DNA from: an uncultured Clostridia bacterium
GTDB taxonomy: Bacteria; Bacillota; Clostridia; Oscillospirales; CAG-272
Assembly: GCA_947627475.1 (NCBI GenBank)
Contig: CANQWE010000009.1
Span: 1-45,053 of the forward strand
DNA length: 45,053 nucleotides
Reading direction: 5' to 3'
Positions within the stretch are counted from its first letter, which is position 1, and each line of letters starts with the position of its first letter. This document shows positions 20,255 to 28,232 of the stretch, piece by piece. The notes under the pieces are model-generated. The model had not been told where the DNA came from and did no database searches. It saw only the letters and a program-made list of their open reading frames with translations. Both the position numbers and the translations under genes were made by a program.

Positions 20255-20656
20255 ATGTATACAAGTGCAAAACCTTATTTTTACGGTACCGGCAGAAGAA
20301 AAAGTTCTGTTGCCCGCGTTCGTCTTTATCCCGGAACAGGCAGCATAACCATCAATGGCCGTGATATTGACGACTACTTCGGTCTGGAAACCATGAAGCT
20401 GATCATCAATCAGCCTTTTGAAGTAACCGGTACAGTGGGCAAGTTTGATATAGTTGCCAGTGTAAAGGGCGGCGGATTTTCCGGTCAGGCCGGCGCCATC
20501 CGTCACGGCGCTTCCCGCGCACTGCTTCTGGCAGACGAGACCTTCCGTCCCGCGTTAAAGAAAGCAGGCTTCCTGACTCGTGACCCGAGAATGAAGGAAA
20601 GAAAGAAGTACGGACTCAAAGCGGCTCGCCGTGCAAGTCAGTTCTCCAAGAGATAA
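20255..20656 (+). CDS. rpsI: Ribosomal protein S9 (uS9)
   Basis: 133 residues. S9 blocks: [54 protein letters not shown] and [26 protein letters not shown]. The basic C-terminal tail reaching the P-site tRNA is intact. Component of the 30S subunit; cotranscribed with rplM. Confidence 0.98.
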   Translation: MYTSAKPYFYGTGRRKSSVARVRLYPGTGSITINGRDIDDYFGLETMKLIINQPFEVTGTVGKFDIVASVKGGGFSGQAGAIRHGASRALLLADETFRPALKKAGFLTRDPRMKERKKYGLKAARRASQFSKR

Positions 20657-20679
20657 ACAAGTCCCGTCTATGGAATATA

Positions 20680-20715
20680 ACACCCCAAAGGCAAACCGCC
20701 TCTGGGGTGTTTTGC
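20680..20715 (+). terminator. Intrinsic terminator of rplM-rpsI
   Basis: Stem CACCCCA-aaGGC/GCCtc-TGGGGTG followed by TTTTG. Confidence 0.85.
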
Positions 20716-20781
20716 TTTGCGGAAAAGGCAACTTTCCTGTCGTCAGACTTTCCCCGAGAGATGTATTAAAAGAACGCGCAG

Positions 20782-20810
20782 TTGCTTTTTGTTTCAAAAT
20801 ACAGTATACT
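20782..20810 (+). promoter_or_regulatory. Sigma-A type promoter for the large extracellular protein
   Basis: TTGCTT, a 17-base spacer, then TATACT (a TATAAT also lies 5 bases further on), 30 bases before the start codon. Confidence 0.7.
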
Positions 20811-20840
20811 ATAATCATATTTTTCAGAGGGGGATGAAGC

Positions 20841-23603
20841 ATGAAGATTTTTAGACGAATGCTCAGCGCGGTATTGGTACTGCTTTTGCTTTTTTCTGCC
20901 GCTCTGCCTGGCGCAGCTGCGTCAGACCCTTCCTCTGTCCCGCTGGACATTTTGGATCCCCAGCTTTGGGAAGGAAACGATGCAGTAGAGCGGATCGACT
21001 CCCGTCCCTCCGGCGATGGCAGCATGCTGTATGTAGCCGCTGGAGATGCGGGAGATGCAACGCTTTCCATTTCCGCTGCCCTGGCGCAGCCTTTGGATCT
21101 TACGTCAATGCGTGAGCTTGCCTTTTCCATGTATATCAGCGGAAGCGGTACGTGCAGCTTTACTGTAACCTTTTTGTGCGGCGGCGTGTACTACAACGCA
21201 TCCACTACAGTGGCCGCCGGGGGAAGAACCGCAGCATATGTACTCCTTCCCCAACAGGTAAGGGGAACAGTAGATGCCCTAGCGCTAACATTGACTCGAC
21301 AGAATGAACCGATCCAGTCCTTCTCTCTTTTATCTGCATCAGGAGACAACCGGTACAGCTATGCACATGTGGAGCGGTTTATGAGTGCCGGTTTTGAGCC
21401 GATAAACGGTGTACTTCGGGAAGAGGAGGACCGCCTCCTCGTTAGTACAGAAAACGGCAGCGCTTCGTTTTATCCACATTATATCCGTAAGGGAGCGGCA
21501 GAAGGAGGTGCTACAGTGTGTCTGCGTATGCGAAGCAGTCATGCTACAGGAACGCTTTCTATAGAAGGTGCCACAGGAACTGCCCCGCTCCCCCTTGTGT
21601 CCGGAGAACATACGTATGTGTTTGTTATAGAAGGATCTTATGCAGATTTGCAGTATGTGTTGAGCGGCGCTACGGCAACACAGGAAGACCCGCTGATCAT
21701 CACAGGTGCAGCCGTCTATCCTTCCAAAGGATCCTCTTTCGGAGGAATCGGCAGTATCACATCCTGTCGGTCGGATGGCAAAACCGTGACGGTAAAGGGG
21801 ACTCTTTCTTCAGATACGGTAGTAAACTATATCGATGGCCAGCTGGCATTATATCTTATTCCGGTTTGGGAAGAGGAAGAGGCGGTGCTCCAGGAAGAAC
21901 CTGCAGCGAAAATGAGTATATCTACCCGATTTGAGTTGTCGGCGGTGCCTCAGGATTTGGATGCTTTGTATAAGTACAGGGTGATGATTTTATCCGGGAA
22001 AGACAAAATATCTGTGGCGCCGGCTGCTTATCTGAACAGCGGCGTGGCAGTGTCTGCTGTGGATGCGTCCGTCACAGGCATTCATGGAACAGACACAGTC
22101 GGTGTTTTTGAATCCAATGTTTCCAATGTGGTTTTGGATATTTATGCTGACCTGCTCTTAGAAACTGAAGATGTGTATACAGCGCTTTTGCATACTGTAG
22201 GCAGATCGCATTATTATTTCAACCGCGCTTACGTGGAAGAACTGGATGCACAGATTTCCGTATACAAATCCTCTGGAACGCATGTGTATATCCGCCTGCT
22301 GTCATCCCAGAAGGACGGATTTGCATATACGGCGGCGGACCAGGGAAGCGTGCTGCAGATGTGTGCGCTCACCTCGTTTCTGGCACAGCGTTATCAGGGA
22401 ATGGCAGGATTTATCATGGGTACTGGAGCCAACCTGCAATACTGGGATACTATAGAAGATTTTGCAAGCCTTACGGCTATTTTTGCAGAAATTGTACAGA
22501 AGAACTGCCCGGGTGCGGCAGTTGTGGTACCGGTAGGAAACGTGTATGACGGTCTGGATACAGTATATCCCAATATGGGTATTTTGGAAAAAGACCCTGC
22601 CTTATTTCTCAGTCGCCTGTCTTTTATACTCAGCCGGCGACATGCCGGCAGCATCCTTCTTGCTTATGAAACAATTTTTCATCCTGAAGGAGCAGTTTTG
22701 GAGACTTCTTATCTTGCATCACTTATAGCAGCCAGCGGGCATACATGTGACGGCGGCATGCTGTTTTTGCAGCCGGAAATAGGAGACGATACGGATATAA
22801 GCGCGCTTTTTGAAGGTGTCTGCCTGGAGGCGATGCAGGTGGGACTGCGCAGCGTGGTGCTATCTGTTGCAAATTTGCATGTTTCTGATACGCTGTTTGA
22901 AGAGATCAAAGAGATCGTCTTCGAAAATACCTCCGCCCAGCTATTGCAGCGTCTGGTGGATGAAGGCCAAAATGCGGATTATGTTGGAACCTATACCCTG
23001 TGGGACTATACAGATTCTTACGATATTGGCGGTTGGGTATCCGGCGGAGGAATGGGAAGGGTATTTTCCGCATCCGCAGAAAACGGTGCTGGCCGTGTTT
23101 TGAAAACCAAACTGGAAAATGTAGATGGGGAAGCAGGACTTTTACTGTGCTGGCTGGACAGGCCTTTGGATCTTTCCGGGGATAGTGTTGAATTCTCCCT
23201 TGGTCTGCACGACTTAGGCGAGGGAGGACTTTCCATTATATTTGGAAGCGGAGATTCCAGAGCGGAGTATTTCCTTACCCAGCCGGAGGAGACGTATTTT
23301 ACCGTGACTTGTGACCTGCAGGACTTTGCTGCCGCATCTACTGTGGAGTATATTGCCATTATTCTGCGGGGAGACCGGGACACATTGCTGGAAATTTCCA
23401 ATGTAAAGATTTGCAGCATGAATAAAACCGATCAGCAGCTGCAGCAGCTCATAGCAGGGGAAAAGGAAAAAATACAGCCTGCCGATCCGGTTTATTATGT
23501 TATCATCGTTTCGATGGCTGCAGGAACCGTTGCAATATTTTCAATACTTGGCAGACGGGGCGGTGGTCGAAAAGCACACAAAAATATGCAGCGGAAAAGA
23601 TAA
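20841..23603 (+). CDS. Large extracellular membrane-anchored protein, possible glycoside-hydrolase-like (DUF5722-like) domain
   Basis: 920 residues. Signal peptide at 1-27 (RRMLSAVLVLLLLFSAALPGAAAS). One C-terminal membrane span (about 884-904, VYYVIIVSMAAGTVAIFSIL) has a basic tail, so nearly the whole chain faces outward. Residues ~30-300 look like beta-sandwich modules (PLDLTSMRELAFSMYISGSG). About 390-720 read as an alpha/beta barrel-like segment (VVLDIYADLLL, GTHVYIRLLSSQ, GMAGFIMGTGANLQYW, SILLAYETIFHPEG). About 725-870 form another sandwich with a repeat of the first motif (PLDLSGDSVEFSLGLHD). I judge resemblance to DUF5722/TIM-barrel hydrolases but cannot name catalytic residues. Monocistronic. 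Confidence 0.6.
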   Translation: MKIFRRMLSAVLVLLLLFSAALPGAAASDPSSVPLDILDPQLWEGNDAVERIDSRPSGDGSMLYVAAGDAGDATLSISAALAQPLDLTSMRELAFSMYISGSGTCSFTVTFLCGGVYYNASTTVAAGGRTAAYVLLPQQVRGTVDALALTLTRQNEPIQSFSLLSASGDNRYSYAHVERFMSAGFEPINGVLREEEDRLLVSTENGSASFYPHYIRKGAAEGGATVCLRMRSSHATGTLSIEGATGTAPLPLVSGEHTYVFVIEGSYADLQYVLSGATATQEDPLIITGAAVYPSKGSSFGGIGSITSCRSDGKTVTVKGTLSSDTVVNYIDGQLALYLIPVWEEEEAVLQEEPAAKMSISTRFELSAVPQDLDALYKYRVMILSGKDKISVAPAAYLNSGVAVSAVDASVTGIHGTDTVGVFESNVSNVVLDIYADLLLETEDVYTALLHTVGRSHYYFNRAYVEELDAQISVYKSSGTHVYIRLLSSQKDGFAYTAADQGSVLQMCALTSFLAQRYQGMAGFIMGTGANLQYWDTIEDFASLTAIFAEIVQKNCPGAAVVVPVGNVYDGLDTVYPNMGILEKDPALFLSRLSFILSRRHAGSILLAYETIFHPEGAVLETSYLASLIAASGHTCDGGMLFLQPEIGDDTDISALFEGVCLEAMQVGLRSVVLSVANLHVSDTLFEEIKEIVFENTSAQLLQRLVDEGQNADYVGTYTLWDYTDSYDIGGWVSGGGMGRVFSASAENGAGRVLKTKLENVDGEAGLLLCWLDRPLDLSGDSVEFSLGLHDLGEGGLSIIFGSGDSRAEYFLTQPEETYFTVTCDLQDFAAASTVEYIAIILRGDRDTLLEISNVKICSMNKTDQQLQQLIAGEKEKIQPADPVYYVIIVSMAAGTVAIFSILGRRGGGRKAHKNMQRKR

Positions 23604-23617
23604 TGTATCGGCAAAGT

Positions 23618-23639
23618 AAAAAAGCTTGATATGCTTTTT
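23618..23639 (+). terminator. Short intrinsic terminator
   Basis: AAAAAGC/GCTTTTT with a 7-base loop, 15 bases after the stop of the large extracellular protein. A weak stem but with a clear T run. Confidence 0.55.
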
Positions 23640-23661
23640 CGGGATTTTGTCATTCTTGCTA

Positions 23662-23690
23662 TTGCAATGAGGTCGTCTGCATTATATAAT
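23662..23690 (+). promoter_or_regulatory. Sigma-A type promoter for the CofE-like gene
   Basis: TTGCAA, a 17-base spacer, then TATAAT, about 107 bases before the start codon, leaving a short 5' leader that ends in a hairpin. Confidence 0.75.
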
Positions 23691-23767
23691 AAAAGAGTAC
23701 ATTTTGTAAAAATCTGCATAACTCGAAAGTTTTAACGGACGGGTGCTGGTTATATTCATGTGAATAT

Positions 23768-23786
23768 ATACCGCATCATGCGGTAT
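23768..23786. promoter_or_regulatory. 19-bp palindrome / leader hairpin before the CofE-like gene
   Basis: ATACCGCAT-C-ATGCGGTAT is a perfect inverted repeat ending directly before the GGGAGGA ribosome-binding site. It may be an operator or, more likely given similar hairpins at 25131 and 38262, an mRNA structure next to the Shine-Dalgarno. Confidence 0.55.
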
Positions 23787-23796
23787 GGGAGGATTT

Positions 23797-24990
23797 ATGG
23801 AACGTAAGGTTGGTACTGTATCACGGGGGATACGCTGCCCTATTATTCGTGAAGGAGACGATCTCTCCTCCATTGTGGTAAACAGCGTTTTAGATGCTGC
23901 AAGGCAAGATAGCTTTGCGCTGCGTGACAGGGATGTCATTGCAATCACCGAATCCATAGTTGCGCGTGCACAGGGTAATTATGCCAGTGTTACAGATGTG
24001 GCAGCAGATGTAAAAACCAAATTGGGTGGGGAGACCATTGGCGTAATTTTCCCGATCCTTTCCCGAAACCGCTTTGCGATTTGCCTGCGGGGCGTTGCAC
24101 AGGGAGCAAAGAAAATCGTTTTGATGCTCAGTTACCCCAGTGACGAGGTCGGAAACCAATTGGTCAGCTTGGACCAGCTTGACGAGGCTGGCATCAATCC
24201 TTATACAGATCTTCTCACACTGGAGCAGTACAGGGATTTGTTCGGGGAAAATAAGCATCCCTTCACCGGCGTGGATTATGTAGCGTACTATGGTGATCTG
24301 ATTCGTCAGTCCGGTGCTGAATGTGAAATCATTTTTGCAAATGATCCCCGGAGGATATTGGATTATACCAAAAATGTGCTGCACTGCGATATCCACTCCC
24401 GTGCCAGAACTAAGCGATTGCTGCAGGCGGCAGGAGCCCAGCGCGTATATGGCTTGGATGAGATTTTGAATGCACCTGTAAACGGCAGTGGCTGTAATGA
24501 GCGGTTTGGGCTCCTGGGATCCAATAAATCAACAGAGGAGAAAATTAAGTTGTTTCCCAGAGATTGCACCGATTTGGTTATGGGAATACAAAAGCAGATA
24601 CTGGAGAAAACCGGGAAGCATGTGGAAGTGATGGTATATGGAGACGGCGCCTTCAAAGACCCGGTGGGACAAATTTGGGAGCTGGCTGATCCGTGTGTTT
24701 CTGCAGCCAATACCCCCGGCCTGGAAGGCACACCAAATGAAATTAAACTGAAATATCTGGCGGATAATGATTTTGCCGCTCTTTCCGGACAAGCGCTGCA
24801 AAAGGCGATTGAGGAGCAGATCAAGGAAAAGAAAGAGAATCTTGTGGGTGATATGGCGTCTCAGGGTACTACTCCTCGGCGGTTTACCGATCTTTTAGGC
24901 TCCCTCAGTGACTTGACCAGCGGATCCGGAGATAAGGGAACGCCGGTGGTTTTGATCCAAGGCTATTTTGATAACTTTACCAACATATAA
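23797..24990 (+). CDS. CofE-like (coenzyme F420-0:L-glutamate ligase family) protein
   Basis: 397 residues from the ATG at 23797 (GGGAGGA site). The N-terminal block PIIREGDDLSSIVVNSV...LRDRDVIAITESIVARAQGNY matches the F420 gamma-glutamyl ligase fold, in which GTP-dependent ligation adds L-glutamate to a substrate. The chain is longer than CofE (~250), with the conserved fold apparently extended to ~residue 330 (YGDGAFKDPVGQIWELADPCVSAAN) and a helical tail. F420 biosynthesis is not expected in Clostridia and no other cof genes are present, so the acceptor is probably something else, such as a folate-type or other cofactor. It precedes guaA. Confidence 0.75.
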   Translation: MERKVGTVSRGIRCPIIREGDDLSSIVVNSVLDAARQDSFALRDRDVIAITESIVARAQGNYASVTDVAADVKTKLGGETIGVIFPILSRNRFAICLRGVAQGAKKIVLMLSYPSDEVGNQLVSLDQLDEAGINPYTDLLTLEQYRDLFGENKHPFTGVDYVAYYGDLIRQSGAECEIIFANDPRRILDYTKNVLHCDIHSRARTKRLLQAAGAQRVYGLDEILNAPVNGSGCNERFGLLGSNKSTEEKIKLFPRDCTDLVMGIQKQILEKTGKHVEVMVYGDGAFKDPVGQIWELADPCVSAANTPGLEGTPNEIKLKYLADNDFAALSGQALQKAIEEQIKEKKENLVGDMASQGTTPRRFTDLLGSLSDLTSGSGDKGTPVVLIQGYFDNFTNI

Positions 24991-25158
24991 AAGGAGTAAG
25001 GCTGCAGCGTGAAAATCACATGGGATGGAGCCTAAAGGACAGTGTTTTTGCGCGTCAATTCTCCTGAAAATGGCGGCCCCTATTTTTGTTTCCCTCGGAA
25101 ACGCCGTCAAATTGTAATGTTTTTTATACCGCCGCCACGCGGCAGAACGGAGATTATT
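24991..25158 (+). promoter_or_regulatory. Structured untranslated leader before guaA, class unknown
   Basis: 168 bases. Several short hairpins can be drawn: AGGCT...AGCCT enclosing GTGA-AAA-TCAC at about 25000-25035, GTTTCC-CTC-GGAAAC near 25088-25102, and GCCGC-CAC-GCGGC at 25131-25143 just before the ribosome-binding site. It does not match the purine riboswitch core. It may simply be the intercistronic region of a cofE-like/guaA transcript. Confidence 0.35.
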
Positions 25159-26448
25159 ATGAAACAGGACATGATCCTAATCCTTGATTTAGGAAGCGAA
25201 GAAAACCCAACAATCGCCCGTGAAATCCGTGCCTTGGGTGTATATTCTGAAATTTATCCCCACGATATTTCAGCGGATGCACTGGCGGCTCTGCCGGGTG
25301 TGAAAGGGATTATTTTAAACGGGGGCCCCAACCGGGTAGTGGACGGGGTAGAGATCGACGCGTCCCCGGCAGTTTATGCATCCGGTTATCCGATCCTGTG
25401 CGTAGATCATAAGGGAGAGCCAGGATGGCCGAAGGAGGATGCTGCACGTAGAGATACGCTGTCCCGGTTTATCTTTGATACATGCAAAGCAGATGCCAAC
25501 TGGAATATGGAAAACTTTATCGCCGATCAGGTAGAGCTGATCCGCCGTCAGGTGGGTGACAGGAAAGTATTGCTGGCCTTGTCCGGCGGTGTGGACTCTT
25601 CCGTCGTGGCCGCCCTGCTGATTCGTGCCATCGGCAAACAGCTTACCTGTGTCCATGTGAATCACGGCCTTTTACGCAAGGGAGAACCGGAGCAGGTAGT
25701 AGATGTGTTCCGCAATCAGATGGATGCAAATTTGATTTATGTTGATGCGGTAGATCGTTTTCTGAACAAGCTGGCTGGTGTAGCAGAACCAGAGCAAAAA
25801 CGGAAAATCATTGGTGCAGAGTTTATTCGGGTATTTGAGGAGGAAGCCAGAAAGCTGGACGACATGGAATTTTTGGCGCAGGGGACGATTTATCCTGATA
25901 TTATTGAATCCGGCACTAAGACGGTAAAGGCAGTGAAGAGCCATCATAACGTAGGGGGACTGCCTGACGATTTGCAGTTCGAACTGGTGGAACCGCTGAA
26001 AATGCTGTTTAAGGATGAGGTGAGAGCTTGCGGAACGGCTCTTGGCCTTCCGGATACAATGGTATACCGTCAGCCGTTCCCCGGGCCGGGACTGGGTGTG
26101 CGGTGTCTTGGTGCGATCACCAGAGATCGTCTGGAAGCTGTACGGGAGTCTGATGCAATTTTGCGTGAGGAGTTTTCGAAGGCCGGCTTAGAGGGAAAAG
26201 TTTGGCAGTATTTTACCGTTGTTCCTGACTTTAAATCTGTAGGTGTACGGGATAATGCCCGCACTTATGAATGGCCTGTCATTCTGCGGGCGGTCAACAC
26301 CGTGGATGCGATGACTGCTGCTGTGGAGGAGGTTCCTTTTTCCTTGCTGCAGCGTATTACCCAGCGTATTACTACCGAGGTGCAGGGTATCAGCCGCGTG
26401 CTGTATGATTTGACGCCAAAGCCTACCGGAACGATTGAATGGGAATAA
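25159..26448 (+). CDS. guaA: GMP synthase with degenerate glutaminase domain
   Basis: 429 residues from the ATG at 25159 (GGAGAT), against ~510-525 for normal GuaA. The ATP-pyrophosphatase domain is intact (P-loop LALSGGVDSSVVAAL at 140-154), as is the C-terminal dimerisation domain (FPGPGLGVRCLG, RITTEVQGISRVLYDLTPKPTGTIEWE). The N-terminal GATase-1 domain is only ~120 residues. It keeps ILNGGPNRV and then PILCVDHKG where GICYG (the nucleophile) is expected, jumps to FIFDTCKADANWNMENFI, and lacks the QFHPE segment. Glutamine hydrolysis is therefore not expected; XMP amination with free ammonia or a partner is inferred. Confidence 0.93.
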   Translation: MKQDMILILDLGSEENPTIAREIRALGVYSEIYPHDISADALAALPGVKGIILNGGPNRVVDGVEIDASPAVYASGYPILCVDHKGEPGWPKEDAARRDTLSRFIFDTCKADANWNMENFIADQVELIRRQVGDRKVLLALSGGVDSSVVAALLIRAIGKQLTCVHVNHGLLRKGEPEQVVDVFRNQMDANLIYVDAVDRFLNKLAGVAEPEQKRKIIGAEFIRVFEEEARKLDDMEFLAQGTIYPDIIESGTKTVKAVKSHHNVGGLPDDLQFELVEPLKMLFKDEVRACGTALGLPDTMVYRQPFPGPGLGVRCLGAITRDRLEAVRESDAILREEFSKAGLEGKVWQYFTVVPDFKSVGVRDNARTYEWPVILRAVNTVDAMTAAVEEVPFSLLQRITQRITTEVQGISRVLYDLTPKPTGTIEWE

Positions 26449-26896
26449 TTTTGGAGGCTTGAAAAAGCCTGGAATGACTAGGTTTTCTAAGGTTTAATGC
26501 CCGACCCTGGCAACGATTTGGCAACATTTTTTCATGATTCATAAAAAGAGCGCTAACTGAGTTAGATTTGTCAGCAGCGCTCTTTTTGGTATGCTAAATT
26601 TTTTCTTCAGTAAATTTTATAGACTTGTTCTCTTCTGCTTTCCACACTGTTCTCCCGCTCGCAGAGCTGCCATTACTACAGCTATTGAGGCTTTGCACGC
26701 CTTCATCATGGCGGCAGTCTGTCGTCAGGAACAGAGCATTTTATGCAAATGAGCTCCATTTTGTCTTTACAAACATCAACTTTCAGACAGATCTTTGCCA
26801 ATCTGGAGTCTGCATCAGTCTTTCAATGTGAAATGTGTGCGTCAGCCACCCATAGGAAGTCTATAATAAGACGCTTCTGCCTGTTTTTGCGGAGTT
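26449..26896. other. Intergenic region with terminator, otherwise nothing recognised
   Basis: About 450 bases between convergent guaA and the ribbon-helix-helix gene. It holds the terminator at 26543-26587. Small ORFs at 26625-26952 lack start signals and family resemblance. Confidence 0.5.
26543..26587. terminator. Bidirectional intrinsic terminator
   Basis: Perfect 12-bp stem AAAAAGAGCGCT/AGCGCTCTTTTT with a 21-base loop that can form a small inner stem. Ends guaA and can end the convergent SPFH operon. Confidence 0.85.
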
Positions 26897-27073
26897 CTAC
26901 ATCGGGTCGTCTTCCTGCTTTTTTTTACCGCGCTTTCGTACGCACTCTGTAAGAAGGTATTCGATCTGCCCGTTGATAGAGCGAAATTCATCTTCTGCCC
27001 AAGCGGCCAGCTGCGCGTAAAGCGACGCAGATATACGCAGAGGAATCTGCTTTTTCTCGTCCCGCTGTGCCAT
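26897..27073 (-). CDS. Small ribbon-helix-helix (Arc-like) DNA-binding protein
   Basis: 58 residues from the ATG at 27073; the track's TTG two codons earlier is less likely. The pattern [42 protein letters not shown] is an Arc/MetJ ribbon-helix-helix: a short beta strand (IPLRIS), helix 1 and helix 2 with the typical [10 protein letters not shown] turn. The start sits 2 bases beyond the SPFH stop, so the two are translationally coupled. Such proteins dimerise and bind palindromic DNA, which suggests autoregulation of the operon; no toxin gene is seen. Confidence 0.8.
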   Translation of the reverse strand: MAQRDEKKQIPLRISASLYAQLAAWAEDEFRSINGQIEYLLTECVRKRGKKKQEDDPM

Positions 27074-27075
27074 GA

Positions 27076-28104
27076 TCAATACAGACTTCCGGAATTGACG
27101 ATGGGTTGTGCGTCTTTATTGCCGCAGAGAACGACCAGTAAATTGGATACCATGGCAGCCTTGCGCTCTTCGTCCAGATTTACAATCTCCCGCTCTCCCA
27201 ATTTATCCAGTGCCATTTCTACCATACCTACTGCCCCGTCTACAATCATTTTTCTCGCGTCGATAATTGCGGACGCCTGCTGGCGTTGGAGCATGACCGC
27301 CGCGATTTCAGGAGCATATGCCAAGTATGTGATTCTGGCTTCGATAATTTCCAGTCCTGCACTGTAGACTCTGGATTGGATTTCGTCCCGAATCCGCTGG
27401 GCTACAATCTCGCTGGAGCCACGCAGAGACCCTTCATCCGGTTCGCCATCGCCGGTAGTATCTACATTTTGTGCCACATCATATGGATAAAGCCGAACAA
27501 TGTTGCGAAGTGCTGCGTCACATTGAAGAGAGAGAAATTCTTTGTAATTGTCTACGTGAAAGACAGCTTTGGCAGTATCCGACACCCGCCAAATCACTGC
27601 AATGCCGATTTCCACCGGGTTTCCCAGACAATCGTTGATTTTTTGTTTGTTATTGTTCAGAGTCATTACTTTCAGGGAGATCACTTTGCTGGGAGAATTC
27701 TGCATGCCCGTAGAATTCCCGGTTCCAAGCACCAACTGTGCTCCTTTGCCTTTGTCAGATTCCACATCTCCGCTTTGGCGCAGTGCAGTTTTTGCGGCAG
27801 GGTTGACGGCACAGACAAAAGGATTGACATAGTAGAAGCCTTCTCCCTTCAGGGTGCCTACATATTCTCCGAACAGGGTCAGTACCAGCGCTTCCTGGGG
27901 CTTTAAAATTTTCAGTCCGAGAAACAGAATCCAGCCAAGGCACATCCACAGCCCGCCTGCGAGGAGCATCACCGTACCGAGAACAGCGGCCTCCTCTACA
28001 ATCACACAGCCCATAACAAAGACTGCGATAGAAAGCAGATATACCAGCACCGATAGAAAAAACATAGCCATACCGTTTTTTGCTTTCAAAATTTTCTCTT
28101 CCAT
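27076..28104 (-). CDS. SPFH/Band 7 (stomatin-prohibitin-like) membrane protein
   Basis: 342 residues with an AAGGAGCG site. Two N-terminal membrane segments (about 12-33 and 37-66, ending [36 protein letters not shown]) lead into the SPFH domain (about 75-240, with [36 protein letters not shown]). A helical flotillin-like tail (about 245-325, [33 protein letters not shown]) follows. The family forms membrane-associated rings that organise microdomains or control proteases; no NfeD or FtsH gene is adjacent. Cotranscribed with the ribbon-helix-helix gene. Confidence 0.88.
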   Translation of the reverse strand: MEEKILKAKNGMAMFFLSVLVYLLSIAVFVMGCVIVEEAAVLGTVMLLAGGLWMCLGWILFLGLKILKPQEALVLTLFGEYVGTLKGEGFYYVNPFVCAVNPAAKTALRQSGDVESDKGKGAQLVLGTGNSTGMQNSPSKVISLKVMTLNNNKQKINDCLGNPVEIGIAVIWRVSDTAKAVFHVDNYKEFLSLQCDAALRNIVRLYPYDVAQNVDTTGDGEPDEGSLRGSSEIVAQRIRDEIQSRVYSAGLEIIEARITYLAYAPEIAAVMLQRQQASAIIDARKMIVDGAVGMVEMALDKLGEREIVNLDEERKAAMVSNLLVVLCGNKDAQPIVNSGSLY

Positions 28105-28131
28105 GACAACACGCTCCTTATGTATTAAAGT

Positions 28132-28150
28132 GATATCATTATAATATCAA
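28132..28150. promoter_or_regulatory. Inverted repeat overlapping the SPFH promoter -10 box
   Basis: TGATAT-CATTATA-ATATCA, two 6-base arms covering the -10 element. Candidate operator, plausibly for the ribbon-helix-helix protein of the same operon. Confidence 0.5.
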
Positions 28151-28166
28151 AATAAATGTTTGTCAA
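28138..28166 (-). promoter_or_regulatory. Sigma-A consensus promoter of the SPFH-RHH operon
   Basis: On the minus strand: TTGACA (28166-28161), a 17-base spacer, then TATAAT (28143-28138). Confidence 0.9.
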
Positions 28167-28173
28167 GGGGGAT

Positions 28174-28205
28174 GCAAAAAAATATCGGGGGCAGCTGCCC
28201 CCGAT
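28174..28205 (-). terminator. Intrinsic terminator of the BspA-like gene
   Basis: Perfect palindrome ATCGGGGGCAGCTGCCCCCGAT followed on the minus strand by ATTTTTTT. Confidence 0.9.
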
Positions 28206-28232
28206 GATCGGTATAGGTATGTAGGGAAGGAC

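Noticed and set aside
24991-25158. Purine (guanine) riboswitch upstream of guaA
   Set aside because: The conserved three-way-junction core and the two loop-loop kissing motifs are not present.
26897-28104. SPFH-RHH operon as a toxin-antitoxin module
   Set aside because: The RHH protein resembles antitoxin-type regulators, but no toxin gene is adjacent; the SPFH protein is not a known toxin.
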